Shown piece by piece: positions 40,601 to 49,700 of a stretch of 64,000 nucleotides of DNA. The position numbers and the translations under genes were made by a program. The notes below the pieces were generated by a model that saw nothing but the letters and a program-made list of their open reading frames with translations, made no database searches and was not told the origin of the DNA. Each line of letters opens with the position of its first letter. Positions within the stretch are counted from its first letter, which is position 1. The DNA is from Kitasatospora sp. NBC_00240 (GTDB taxonomy: Bacteria > Actinomycetota > Actinomycetes > Streptomycetales > Streptomycetaceae), in the NCBI RefSeq assembly GCF_026342405.1, contig NZ_JAPEMU010000001.1, positions 1,240,001 to 1,304,000 of the forward strand, given 5' to 3'.

Positions 40601-40876
40601 GACGGCGAGGTCCACGGTGGCGGGCGGGCCGACCACCTGGACGGGCTCCTCACCGCGCAGTTCGAACCGGGTGCGCAGGATGTCGTGCCGGGCGGTGAGC
40701 CGGGCCAGCGCGGCGCGCAGGGCGTCCTGGTCGAGCGGCCCGCTCCAGCGGTGCGCCAGGTACATGTTGAAGCCGGCGTCGTCCGGGTCCAGTTGCAGGA
40801 GGAACCAGAGCCGGCGCTGTTCGGCGGTCAGCGGGTGGATCGCGGCGGGGCCGGAGGCCGGGTCAGGACCGGTCAC
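37664..40876 (-). CDS. NRPS module C-A-T, lysine/beta-lysine-like specificity code
   Basis: A 1070-residue module: condensation domain 14-455 (LHHIVSDGWS, His150-His151), adenylation domain 475-960 (LYTSGSTGTPKG, NTYGPTEAT, GELHLGGSGLARGYL, YRTGDRARW, LTANGKPD) and carrier domain with Ser1012 in LGGDSL. Pocket residues at GrsA positions 235-331 read D667 T668 E671 D709 I735 G737 T762 V770 I771 plus Lys. The acidic E/D pair resembles codes I recall for Lys and beta-Lys, so a basic amino acid is likely. No TE or E domain. The GTG start overlaps the upstream NRPS-MFS gene by 14 bp; it is the last gene of the operon. Confidence 0.92.
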   Translation of the reverse strand: MTGPDPASGPAAIHPLTAEQRRLWFLLQLDPDDAGFNMYLAHRWSGPLDQDALRAALARLTARHDILRTRFELRGEEPVQVVGPPATVDLAVLELPTVPGESAEDRERRFTAAAAPHVNTPFDLAAAPPLRALLFTDQDSREHAVVVVLHHIVSDGWSAGTMWRELLALYRDQLDEAPADLPELTLQYGDFARAEQARAAAADPDEAYRYWYERLNGISALTLPTDRPRPADGTHAAAFHDVDLGPELTAGLDRLAREQRCTPFMVLLAVHQSVLARWTGQEDFAVGTPLAGRNEVAHEALLGYFSRTAVVRADLTGEPDFRTVLRRVRSATMAALSHQDIPEERLATALELPGLPGHSALYQTMFVHQSQHDLAAAGAGPEPDGVRLAPMNSGFARAKTELLLDSWRTAGGGLTLSFCYDLDVFEHSTVQALADRFTSLLAKVVDDPELPLHSDWFIGPDERAALLAQGAGPAAAPARPILERFAAQVAARPGAPALEYDGETLDYAELDRRSTLLAHRLGNQQGRAIAVRIEPSFALVIALLAIWKAGAGYLPLDPAHPEERQRLMTTEADASLLLTGGGAPDLGLPVLTVPTEWPADGPTPAAHPGTGPDGVAYILYTSGSTGTPKGVVVEHGALAERVAWMAGDGYHLQPTDRVVQFASIGFDTHAEEIWPALTAGACCVLLPGGGRMLPDLLRSPRGSTVTVLDLPTAYWHELVSLGEQTPWPAALRLVILGGSEASAQAVARWRERHGDRVRLVNTYGPTEATVIVTSADLGAADTVGRPPLGRPLPGVRCYVLDRRGNLLAPGSEGELHLGGSGLARGYLARPELTAEHFRPDPFAGPGARMYRTGDRARWRTDGRLDYLGRADDQVKIRGYRIEPAEIENALTTHPAVARAVVVVRDGRRLIGYAVPRQGADPAPAALREHLAARLPVFMVPDSLVLVDALPLTANGKPDLAALPEPDPAAGFGGEYLAPRTDAEVLVAELWQEVLGVAKVGALDDFFQLGGDSLLVTRVVARIRATIGLDVPIRDVFESATPATLAARIEALLIAEIDALSEDEAAGRLTD

Positions 40877-43800
40877 GGGTCACCTCGTTCTTCGGGTCGG
40901 CGGTCACGGCGGCGGTCACGCGGGCCACCGCGTCGGCGGTCACGGTGGCGGCCGTGTCGGCGGTCACGGCGGCGGTCGCGGCGTCACGCTTGGCGCGGGC
41001 TTGCAGGGTCTCCAGGCCGACCAGGTCGTCGGACTGGGCGTCGGGCACCTCGCGGTCGAACCGCGCCAGGACGGGGATGCAGAGGCAGACCAGCACGAGC
41101 ACGGCCATGGCGAGGCCGAACAGCAGGTAGATCAGGCCGATGCCACGGCCCTCGCCGGTGCCGATCACCCGGCCGACGGTGGAGGCGAGGGCGCCGCCGT
41201 CGTCCATCAGCGGCTGGGCGAGCCGGGGGCCGAAGGGCGCGACCACGGCGAAGCCGATCGGCAGGGTCGACCAGGCGACCATGGTGTTGACGGCGATCAC
41301 CCGGCCGTGGAACCGCAGCGGCACCTTGGTCTGGATGATGGTGGCGTAGACGCCGTTCACCAGGGCCAGTCCGAAGGCCATGCCGAAGGCGCCGATCGCG
41401 ACCACCGGCAGGCTCGGGCCGAGGCCGGTGACGAAGCAAGCCGCCGCCAGGCCGAGGGTGGCGAGCAGCACGCCGCGCAGCCGGTGGTGCCGGGGGCCGC
41501 CCCAGACGAGCAGGGTGAGGCCGCCGAGCACGGCGCCGAGGCCGCCGCCGGTGGCGACCCAGCCGGTGTCGTGCAGTTCGCCGAAGGAGAGCACCAGCGG
41601 AGTGGTGAGCAGGAACAGCGGGGAGAGGAAGATGTTGAGGACGGCGAAGTAGAGCAGCATCGAACGGAAGTGGCGGCTGCCGAGGGAGCGTCGGAAGCCG
41701 GCCCGGATCTCGGCCGTCACCGACTCGCGGCGGGTCCAGGCCATCGCCTTGGGGAAGCGGACGGCGAGGGTGACGGCGGTGGCGGCGGTGTAGCTGAGCA
41801 CGTCGATGCTGAGGATGCCGCCGAGGCCGATGCCGGCGAGCAGGCCGACGGCGAACAGGGGTACCAGGAACTGCGCGAAGCCGAAGGCCATCTGGACCAC
41901 GCCGTTGGCCCGCCCGAGGAAGCGCTTGGGCACCAGCTGCGGGACAGCGGAGCCCCAGGCGAGGCGCTGGAAGGTGAGGGCGGTGGAGAGTACGCCGATC
42001 AGGACGTAGGCGTGCCAGACCTCCAGGCTCCCGGCCAGGTACAGGACGAGCATCAGGGCCTGGGTGAGGCCGGCCGCGATGTCACCGCCGATCATGATCC
42101 GGCGGCGGTCGCCCCGGTCGATCACGGCGCCGGCCACGGGTGCGGCCAGGATGCCGGGGACGAGTCCGCAGGCGGCGAGGAGTCCGAACTGGACCAGCGA
42201 GCCGGTCTGCAGGTAGATCCAGACCGGCAGGGCGAACTCGGTGAGCGCCGAGCCGATCATCGAGATCTGCTGGCCGGTGGCGACCGTGAGGAAGCGCCGC
42301 ATGCTGGGGCGGATCACCTCGGCGCTCTGCTGCGGGGCGGAGTGCGGCGAGCGGGAGACGTCCTGCAGCCACCAGGTGTCGTCCTCGCCGCGGCGGTGCT
42401 CGTCCTCGGTGCCGGCCGCGATCGAGCGGTGCACGGCGGTCAGGACGGTGGCCAGCTCCTCGGCCCGGTACTTGAGGTAGAAGTGCCCGGCCTCGTCCAG
42501 CACCACCACGGCGGTGGTGCCGGTGATCCGGTGCCACTCGCGGAACCGCTCCTGGTAGAACTCGGTGGCCGGGTCCCGCTCACCGACCACGGAGATCACC
42601 GGGGCGCGCAGCCTGCCGCCGCCCTCCTCGGCGAAGAGCCGGGTGAAGTACCGCTCGGCCTCCTTGGTGCCGACCCGGCGGTTGCGGACGATCAGCCGCA
42701 GCTGCTCGGGGTCCACCTCGTCCACGTCGAGGCCGGCGGCGGCGAGCGCATTGACCATGCCCTGGTCGCTGCGCAGCTTCTCGGCCACCTCGGCGAAGCG
42801 CTCGGCGAGCGCGGAGCCGCGGCCCTTGGGGCGGGCGAACGGGTAGATGCCGCCCAGGTGCACGGCCTCCACCTCGCGGCCGGCCGCCTCCAGCCGGCGG
42901 GCGATCTCGACGGTGAGCATCACTCCGAGGCCGCAGTGCCCGTAGAGCACGATCCGGCCCTCGACGCCGTCCAGGATCTCCTGGGCGGTGTGCTCGGCGA
43001 CCTCCTCGATCGGCATCGCCTCCTCGCCCAGTTCGTGGCCGGGTACCGCGATGGAGTGCAGCGCCCAGTCCTCGGGCAGCGCGTCGGCGAGCGGCTTGTA
43101 GATCAGCGCGCTGCCGCCGCCGTAGGGGGCGCAGACGATGCTGGCGGTGGTGCGGCGCTGCGGGGTGAGGCGGTGCAGCATCCTGCGCGGGCCGCGGTCG
43201 GTCTGCGGGGAGGAGACCAGGGCGGCCAGGGCCCGTACGGTGGAGTGCTGGAAGAGGTCCATCACCCCGATCGGGGTGGGGAGTTCGGGGTAGGCGCGGC
43301 GCATCCGGGCGACCACCTGGGTGGCCAGCAGCGAGTGGCCGCCGAGTTCGAAGAAGTCGTCCAGGGCGCCGACCCGGGGGGCTTCGAGCAGCTCCGCCCA
43401 CATCGCGGCGACGAACTCCTCGACCTCCCCGGCGGGCTCCTGCCACGCGGCGGAGGAGGCGCCGGCCCCCTCCTCGGGCGCGGGCAGCGCCTTGCGGTCG
43501 ACCTTGCCGTGGGCCTGCAGGGGCAGGCGCTCCAGGACGACGAACCGGGCCGGGATCATGTAGTCCGGCAGGACGTCCAGCAGTCCGGAGCGCAGTTCGC
43601 CGGTGCTGGGCGCGCCGCTCGGCCCCGGGTGCTCCAGGTAGGCGACGAGGGTCTGCTTGACGCCCTCGCCCCGGGCGACCACCACGGCCTGGGTGACGCC
43701 GGGCAGCGCGGTCAGCGCCGCCTCGATCTCGCCGGGTTCGACCCGGTACCCGCGGACCTTGATCTGGTGGTCGCTGCGGCCGAGGAAGTCCAGCGTTCCG

Positions 43801-46481
43801 TCGGCGCGCCAGCGGGCCAGGTCGCCGGTGCGGTACATCCGGGCGCCGGGGGCGGCGAACGGGTCCTCCAGGAAGCGCTCGGCGGTGAGGTCGGCCCGGC
43901 CGAGGTAGCCCCGGGCCAGCCGCTCGCCGCCGAGGTACAGCTCACCCGTCACGCCGGGCGGGACGGGTCTGCGGTGGTCGTCCAGCACGTAGCAGCGCGC
44001 GCCGGCCAGCGGGCGCCCGATCGGGGTGCTGCCGGTGACCTCGGTGCCGTCGGCGGGCGGCACCTCGTGCACGGTCACCCCGACGGTGGCCTCGGTGGGC
44101 CCGTAGTGGTTGAACACGGCGCAGCGGCCCAGCGCGGCCAGTTCGCGGGCCCAGGCGTACGCGCTGGCCTCGCCGCCCAGCACCAGGGCGCGGCGCGGCA
44201 GCAGCTGCCTCGGCTCGACGTCGGCCGTCAGCGCGGCCAGGTGCGAGGGGGTCATCTTGAGGTAGTCGATGCCGAGCGTCTCGATCCGCTCGGCGAGTTC
44301 GACCCCGGCGATCCGGCGCGGCAGCAGGTGTACCCGTCCGCCGGAGGCCAGCGCCAGGTAGAGCATGGTGATGCTGAAGTCGAAGGAGAGCGACTGCAGC
44401 AGCCCGTAGCTCGCGCCGGGCACGATGCCGAGCCGCTCGCCGGCGCCCGCGAGGTAGTTGAGGATCTCGCGGTGCTGGACGGCGACACCCTTCGGGGTGC
44501 CGGTCGAGCCGGAGGTGTAGATCACGTACGCGAGGTCGTCCGGTCCGGAGAGCTCCGGCAGCGGTGAGCCGTCGCTCTCCTCGGGTTCGACGTCCACCAG
44601 CACCGCGGCGCCCGCGAAGCGCGGCAGCCTGCCGCGCAGGCCGCTGTCGGTGATGAGTACCGGCGCGCCCGCGTCGGCCACCAGGGCGTCCAACCGGGCG
44701 GACGGGGCCTCCGGGTCCAGCGGCAGGTAGCACCCGCCGGCCTTGAGCGCCGCCACCAGGGCGACCGCCAGCTCCGGCGACTGCTCCAGGCAGACCGCCA
44801 CCCGGGTGTCCGGCCCGACGCCGAGCCGGCGCAGCCGGCGGGCCAGCCGGTTGGCGCGCAGGTCGAGTTCGCCGTAGGAGAGGGTGCGGCCGTCGAAGTC
44901 CAGCGCGGGGGCGTCCGGGGTGGCCGCCACGCTGCGGGCGATCAGTTCGGTGAGGGTGGCGGGGCCGTCGGCGGGCAGCTCCGGGCCGGTGGCCCAGGTG
45001 CCCAGGACGGCGGCCGACTCCTCCTCGGTGAGCAGCGGCAGGCGGGAGACCGGCCGGTCGGGATCGGCCAGCGCCGCCGTGAGCAGTACCTCGAAGCGGT
45101 CGGCGAGCCGCGCGACGGTGTCCGCGTCGAAGAGGTCCGTGCGGTAGGTGAGGACGCCGAGCAGGCCGTCCTCCAGCTCGTTCATGTAGAGCGCGAGGTC
45201 GAAGTGGGTGGTGGTGCTCTCGTAGCCGAAGCCCTCGTTGCCGAGCGCCATGGCGGGGCTGCCGGGGGCGGCGCGGTCGCCGTAGTTCTGGAAGGCGAAG
45301 GTGGTCTGGAAGACGGCGGAGCGGCTGACGTCCCGCTCGACGGCCAGGTCGGTGACCATCTGCTCGAACGGCACTTCCTGGTGGGAGTACGCGTCCAGGG
45401 TGGTCTCGCGGACCCGGCTGACCAGCCGGCCGAAGGTCAGGTCCGGGTCGAGCTTGGCGCGGATCGGCAGCATGTTGACGAACGGGCCGACCACGTCCTC
45501 GAGTTCGCGGTGCAGCCGGCCGGCCACCGGCGAGCCGATCGCGAAGTCCGACTGCCCGCTGTGCCGGGACAGCAGTGCCTGGAAGGCCGCCATCACCACC
45601 ATGTACCGGGAGGCGCCATAGGCGCGCGACAACTCCCCTATTCGGTCGGAGAGTTCCGCGCTCCAGCGGAAGCGGTGCACGGCGCCCTCGAAGGTCAGCA
45701 CCGGCGGGCGCGGCCGGTCGGCGGGCAGCTCCAGCGCCGGGACGGCATCCAGCTCGCCGCGCCAGTACTCGCGGGAGGCGGTCAGCGAGCCGTCCGCCAG
45801 CCGGGCCCGCTGCCAGCGGGCGTAGTCGCCGAACTGGACCTCGGGCTCGGCGAGGGCCTCGCCCGTGCCGTCCGCATGGCGGGCGTAGAGCGCGGACAGC
45901 TCGCGGTTGAGGATGTCCACCGACCAGCCGTCGCAGGCGATGTGGTGCATCACCAGGGCGAGTACGTGGTCCTCGTCGGCGATCCGGACCAGCAGGGCGC
46001 GCAGCAGCGGGCCGGTGGCGAGGTCGAAGGGCTCGGCGACGGCGCGCTGGACGGCGGCGGCGGCCCGGCGCTCCGGGTCCGGTTCCGGCTCGCCGGCCTC
46101 GGCCCGGGAGACGTCGACGAAGCGGGCCGGGAACGGCCCCGGCTCGGCGACGGTGACCTGGGCGATGCCGTCGTCGTCGGTGGGGAAGGCCATCCGCAGA
46201 CCCTCGTGCCGGGCCACCAGGTCGGCCAGCGCGGCGTCCAGCGCGGCCCGGTCCAGCGGACCGCGCAGCCGGCGGGCCGGGGCCAGCGCGTACGCCGTGC
46301 TGCCGGGCGCGAACTGCTCCATGAACCAGAGCCGTTCCTGGCCGCTGGAGAGCGGCGGCGTGGCGCCGACCGGGCGGCGCCCGACGGTCCGCGCCGGGGC
46401 GGCCGCGCCCTTCAGTCGCTGGGCGAGCAGGGCCCGCTTGGTGGCGGACCAGTCTGCCGGAAGGTCCTGCGTATCACTCAT
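40863..46481 (-). CDS. NRPS C-A-T-TE fused to an MFS exporter
   Basis: One 1872-residue frame: linker (1-40), condensation domain (41-480; MHHIACDGWS from His179), adenylation domain (505-1000; IYTSGSTGTPKG, NHYGPTEAT, YRTGDLARW, HGKVDRKAL), carrier (1020-1090; Ser1050 in ELGGHSLL), thioesterase (1100-1355) and a 12-helix MFS transporter (1395-1800; GAVIDRGDRRRIMIGGD after helix 2), then a tail with VTAD-type repeats. The TE triad appears to be Cys1183 (GHCGLG), Asp1303 (GERDPAT) and His1333 (EAGHFYL). The code D701 F702 T705 K742 V767 G769 H792 V800 G801 Lys is close to aspartate codes. ATG 46481 has AGGAAA upstream. No stop or start interrupts the TE-MFS junction. Confidence 0.93.
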   Translation of the reverse strand: MSDTQDLPADWSATKRALLAQRLKGAAAPARTVGRRPVGATPPLSSGQERLWFMEQFAPGSTAYALAPARRLRGPLDRAALDAALADLVARHEGLRMAFPTDDDGIAQVTVAEPGPFPARFVDVSRAEAGEPEPDPERRAAAAVQRAVAEPFDLATGPLLRALLVRIADEDHVLALVMHHIACDGWSVDILNRELSALYARHADGTGEALAEPEVQFGDYARWQRARLADGSLTASREYWRGELDAVPALELPADRPRPPVLTFEGAVHRFRWSAELSDRIGELSRAYGASRYMVVMAAFQALLSRHSGQSDFAIGSPVAGRLHRELEDVVGPFVNMLPIRAKLDPDLTFGRLVSRVRETTLDAYSHQEVPFEQMVTDLAVERDVSRSAVFQTTFAFQNYGDRAAPGSPAMALGNEGFGYESTTTHFDLALYMNELEDGLLGVLTYRTDLFDADTVARLADRFEVLLTAALADPDRPVSRLPLLTEEESAAVLGTWATGPELPADGPATLTELIARSVAATPDAPALDFDGRTLSYGELDLRANRLARRLRRLGVGPDTRVAVCLEQSPELAVALVAALKAGGCYLPLDPEAPSARLDALVADAGAPVLITDSGLRGRLPRFAGAAVLVDVEPEESDGSPLPELSGPDDLAYVIYTSGSTGTPKGVAVQHREILNYLAGAGERLGIVPGASYGLLQSLSFDFSITMLYLALASGGRVHLLPRRIAGVELAERIETLGIDYLKMTPSHLAALTADVEPRQLLPRRALVLGGEASAYAWARELAALGRCAVFNHYGPTEATVGVTVHEVPPADGTEVTGSTPIGRPLAGARCYVLDDHRRPVPPGVTGELYLGGERLARGYLGRADLTAERFLEDPFAAPGARMYRTGDLARWRADGTLDFLGRSDHQIKVRGYRVEPGEIEAALTALPGVTQAVVVARGEGVKQTLVAYLEHPGPSGAPSTGELRSGLLDVLPDYMIPARFVVLERLPLQAHGKVDRKALPAPEEGAGASSAAWQEPAGEVEEFVAAMWAELLEAPRVGALDDFFELGGHSLLATQVVARMRRAYPELPTPIGVMDLFQHSTVRALAALVSSPQTDRGPRRMLHRLTPQRRTTASIVCAPYGGGSALIYKPLADALPEDWALHSIAVPGHELGEEAMPIEEVAEHTAQEILDGVEGRIVLYGHCGLGVMLTVEIARRLEAAGREVEAVHLGGIYPFARPKGRGSALAERFAEVAEKLRSDQGMVNALAAAGLDVDEVDPEQLRLIVRNRRVGTKEAERYFTRLFAEEGGGRLRAPVISVVGERDPATEFYQERFREWHRITGTTAVVVLDEAGHFYLKYRAEELATVLTAVHRSIAAGTEDEHRRGEDDTWWLQDVSRSPHSAPQQSAEVIRPSMRRFLTVATGQQISMIGSALTEFALPVWIYLQTGSLVQFGLLAACGLVPGILAAPVAGAVIDRGDRRRIMIGGDIAAGLTQALMLVLYLAGSLEVWHAYVLIGVLSTALTFQRLAWGSAVPQLVPKRFLGRANGVVQMAFGFAQFLVPLFAVGLLAGIGLGGILSIDVLSYTAATAVTLAVRFPKAMAWTRRESVTAEIRAGFRRSLGSRHFRSMLLYFAVLNIFLSPLFLLTTPLVLSFGELHDTGWVATGGGLGAVLGGLTLLVWGGPRHHRLRGVLLATLGLAAACFVTGLGPSLPVVAIGAFGMAFGLALVNGVYATIIQTKVPLRFHGRVIAVNTMVAWSTLPIGFAVVAPFGPRLAQPLMDDGGALASTVGRVIGTGEGRGIGLIYLLFGLAMAVLVLVCLCIPVLARFDREVPDAQSDDLVGLETLQARAKRDAATAAVTADTAATVTADAVARVTAAVTADPKNEVTRDRS

Positions 46482-46554
46482 CGGTTTCCTGTTCGGGACG
46501 CGCGGAGGGGGAAGCTGGCGGGGTGCGCGGAGAAGGGCGCTCGGGGGCTGGTGG

Positions 46555-46593
46555 GTGCGGGGAGGCCGGGGTGCGGGGAGGCCGGGGTGCGGG
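46555..46593. repeat. 16-bp tandem repeat in the spacer between NRPS genes
   Basis: GTGCGGGGAGGCCGGG occurs at 46555 and 46571, with a partial third copy from 46587. The spacer of 229 bp between the two NRPS genes is otherwise featureless and G-rich on this strand. Confidence 0.7.
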
Positions 46594-46710
46594 CGGCGGG
46601 ACGGTCGCCGGGCGCTCGCGGGCCGGGGGGCGGCGGCCCGGGCCACGTGGAGCCGGGGCCGCCGGGGCCGGCCGCCGAGGGGCCGGGCCCGGCTGCGGCC
46701 GGCGGGTGGG

Positions 46711-49700
46711 TCAGCGCCGCTCGCGGACGGCGTCGGCGATCCCGGCCACCGTCGGGCTGTCGAAGAAGACGTCGAAGTCGACCTCGACCCCGAGGGCCTG
46801 CCGGATCCGGGCGCTGATCTGAATGATCGTCAGCGAGTGCCCGCCGAGGTCGAACAGGTCGTCCTCCAGGCCGACTTCGGGCAGGCCCAGGACCTCGGCC
46901 CAGATCCCGCACAGCTGCTCCTGGAGCTCGTCCGCCGGGGCCGGCCGGCCCTGCGGGGCGGCCACCTCGGCGGGTGGTTCGGGCAGCGCCCGGCGGTCGA
47001 GCTTGCCGTTCGGGGTGAGCGGCATGGCGGGCAGCGGCACGTACACCTGCGGCACCATGGCGGCCGGCAGGGTGCCCAGCAGGTGCTCGCGCAGTTCGGC
47101 GGCGCTCGGGCCGGGGGTGGCGGTGGTCACCAGGTAGCCGGCCAGCCGGGGTTCGCCCACCGCGTCCTGGTGGACGGCGACGGCTGCCTCGGCGACGGCC
47201 GGGTGCTCCAGCAACCGGGCTTCGATCTCGCCGAGTTCGATCCGGTGACCGCGGATCTTGACCTGGTTGTCGGCGCGGCCGAGGAAGTCCAGCTCGCCGT
47301 CGACCGTCCAGGCCGCGAGGTCGCCGGTGCGGTAGCGGCGGGCGCCGGGCGGGCCGTACGGGTCCTCGACGAAACGCTCGGCGGTCAGCTCCGGGCGGCC
47401 CAGGTAGCCCTCGGCGACGCCGTCCCCGCCGAGCAGCAGCTCGCCGGGCACCCCGATGGGTACCGGCCGCAGGGCGGAATCCACCACCTGGGCGCGGGTG
47501 TTGGCGATCGGACGACCGATGGTGACGGCGGTCGGGCCGGCCGGGATCTCCGCGCAGGTGGACCAGATGGTGGTCTCGGTCGGGCCGTAGACGTTGAACA
47601 GCCGGCCGACCGCCGACCGCAGCTCCCTGGCCAGCGGCAGCGGCAGCGCCTCGCCGCCCGCCAGGGCGACCAGTCGGGTGCGCCCCGGGCCGGCCGACAG
47701 CAGGACCCGCCAGCCGGACGGGGTGGCCTGCACGTGGGTGACCCCCTCGCGCCGGATCAGGTCGAGCAGCCCGGCGCCGTCCACCGCCAGGCCGTCGGGG
47801 GCCAGCACGAGCCGGCCGCCGGTGATCAGCGGGAGGTAGATCTCCAGCGCGGAGATGTCGAAGGAGAGCGAGGTCAGGCCGAGCCAGACGTCCTGCGGGC
47901 CGGATTCCAGCCGGCCCGCGAAGGAGTGGAGCAGGTTGGCCAGCGCCCGGTGCCCGACCGCGACGCCCTTGGGCCGGCCGGTGGAGCCGGAGGTGTACAG
48001 CACGTACGCGGTGTCCGTCGCCGCCGGGGCGGCCGGGTCGGCGGTCGCCGTGCCGGCGCCGGCGGCCGGGCAGGCGTCCAGGCGGAGCACGGCGGGGGCG
48101 ACGGCCACCAGGGCGGGCGCCGGGTCGCGGTCGGCGAGCAGCAGTGCGGCGCCGGAGTCCGCCAGGATCGCGGCCAGCCGCGGCTGCGGGTAGCCCGGGT
48201 CGAGCGGCAGGTAGGCGGCGCCGGTGGCGAGCACGGCGAGCAGAGCGGCGGGCAGGTCGGCGGTGCGGTGCAGGTGCAGCGCGACCAGAGTGCCGGGGCC
48301 GGCCCCGGCGGCGCGCAGGCCCGCGGCCAGCTGATCGGCGCGGCGGATGAGTTCGCGGTAGCCGACCCGGTCGGGGCCGGCGCTGACGGCGACGGCGTCG
48401 GGGGTGGCGGCGGCCTGTTCGCGGACCAGGTCCAGCACGGTGCGATCGGCGGGGTAGGCCCGCTCGGTGGCGTTGAAGGCCTCGGTGACCAGGCGGTGTT
48501 CCTCGGCGTCCAGCAGGGGCAGGTCGCCGAGCGGGGTGCGCGGGGCGGCGACGGCGCCGGCCAGCAGGGTGGCGTAGTGGCGGGCGATCCGGCGGGCGGC
48601 GTCCGGGGCGAGCACCGCCGGGTCGTGCTGGAGGGCGAAGCCGGTGCCGTCGGGCGCGTCGACGACCTGGAGGTTCAGGGTGTTGCGGGCGGTGCCGTTG
48701 AACACCGCCCAGTCCACCCGGGCCGAGGTCCCCGCGAACTCGGGCTGCGGGCCGCGCAGGCGGTAGCCGAAGGAGACCGGGGCCAGCCCGACCCGCGGGC
48801 CGAGCGCGGCCACCGCCGCACCGAACGGCACGGTACGGAAGGGGTATCCGCCGCGCAGCTCGGCCCGGACGGCCTGGGCCCAGCGGTCGAACCCGGTACT
48901 GCCGACGGGGTCGGCGACGCCGTCGACATCGGCGATGGTGGGGGCGTGGACGGGCAGCTCGTTGACGAACAGGCCGATCTCGCCGGCCTGCCCGGCCGTC
49001 CGGGTCGACAGCGGGACGGAGACGGGGACGGCCTCGCCGCCGTAGCGGTGCAGCAGCCCGTGCAGGGCGGCGAGCAGGAACTCGAAGACCGTCACACCGC
49101 TCTGCGCGGCCGCGCCGGCCAGGGCCTCGCGGGCGGGCGCGTCCAGCGTCCAGCCGACACTCTCGCCCGGTCCGGCACCGGTGGTGGCGCGGGCGCCGCC
49201 GGGCAGCACCGGCTCGGTGGCGGCCGCCCAGCGCGGCCCGAACCACTGCGCCGCCCGGCGGACCGTCTCGGGGTCGGGGCCCGGGGCGGCCGGCCGGACG
49301 GCCGGGGCCTCGGCCTGGGCCTGGGCGCGGGCCGCGCCCGGCAGTGCGGCGGCGTAGCCGGCGGCCAGGTCGTTGACCAGGACCTCCTTCGAGGCACCGT
49401 CGAACACCGCGTGGTGGGCCACGGCGAGGAGTTCGGCCTGCCCGTCGGGCCGCCGGTAGAGCGTGAACCGGGCCGCCGGGCCGGTGCCGAGGGTGAACGG
49501 ACGCGCGGCGTCCTGTCCCACCCGCTTCTCGAAGTCGGCCGCGGAGTCCTGCTCGGCGTCGACCCGCTGCAGCGCCGGCCGCTGCCCGGCGGGCACCAGC
49601 AGTACGTCGCCCTCCCGCTCCACCAGGGCCGTGGCGAGCAGCGGATGCCGGGCGACCAGTGCGTCGACGGCGTGCTCCAGGGCGTCCGGGTCGACCGCGG

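Noticed and set aside
40870..40990. CRISPR-like appearance of repeated GGCGGTCACGG units at the NRPS-MFS C-terminus
   Set aside because: The units are irregular, within coding sequence and give a VTAD-type tail; there are no constant repeats with unique spacers.
40395..44567. A 1390-codon open frame on the plus strand opposite the NRPS genes
   Set aside because: Antisense shadow; it reads as Gly/Ala/Arg/Glu-rich sequence without motifs, while the minus strand encodes recognisable NRPS and MFS domains.
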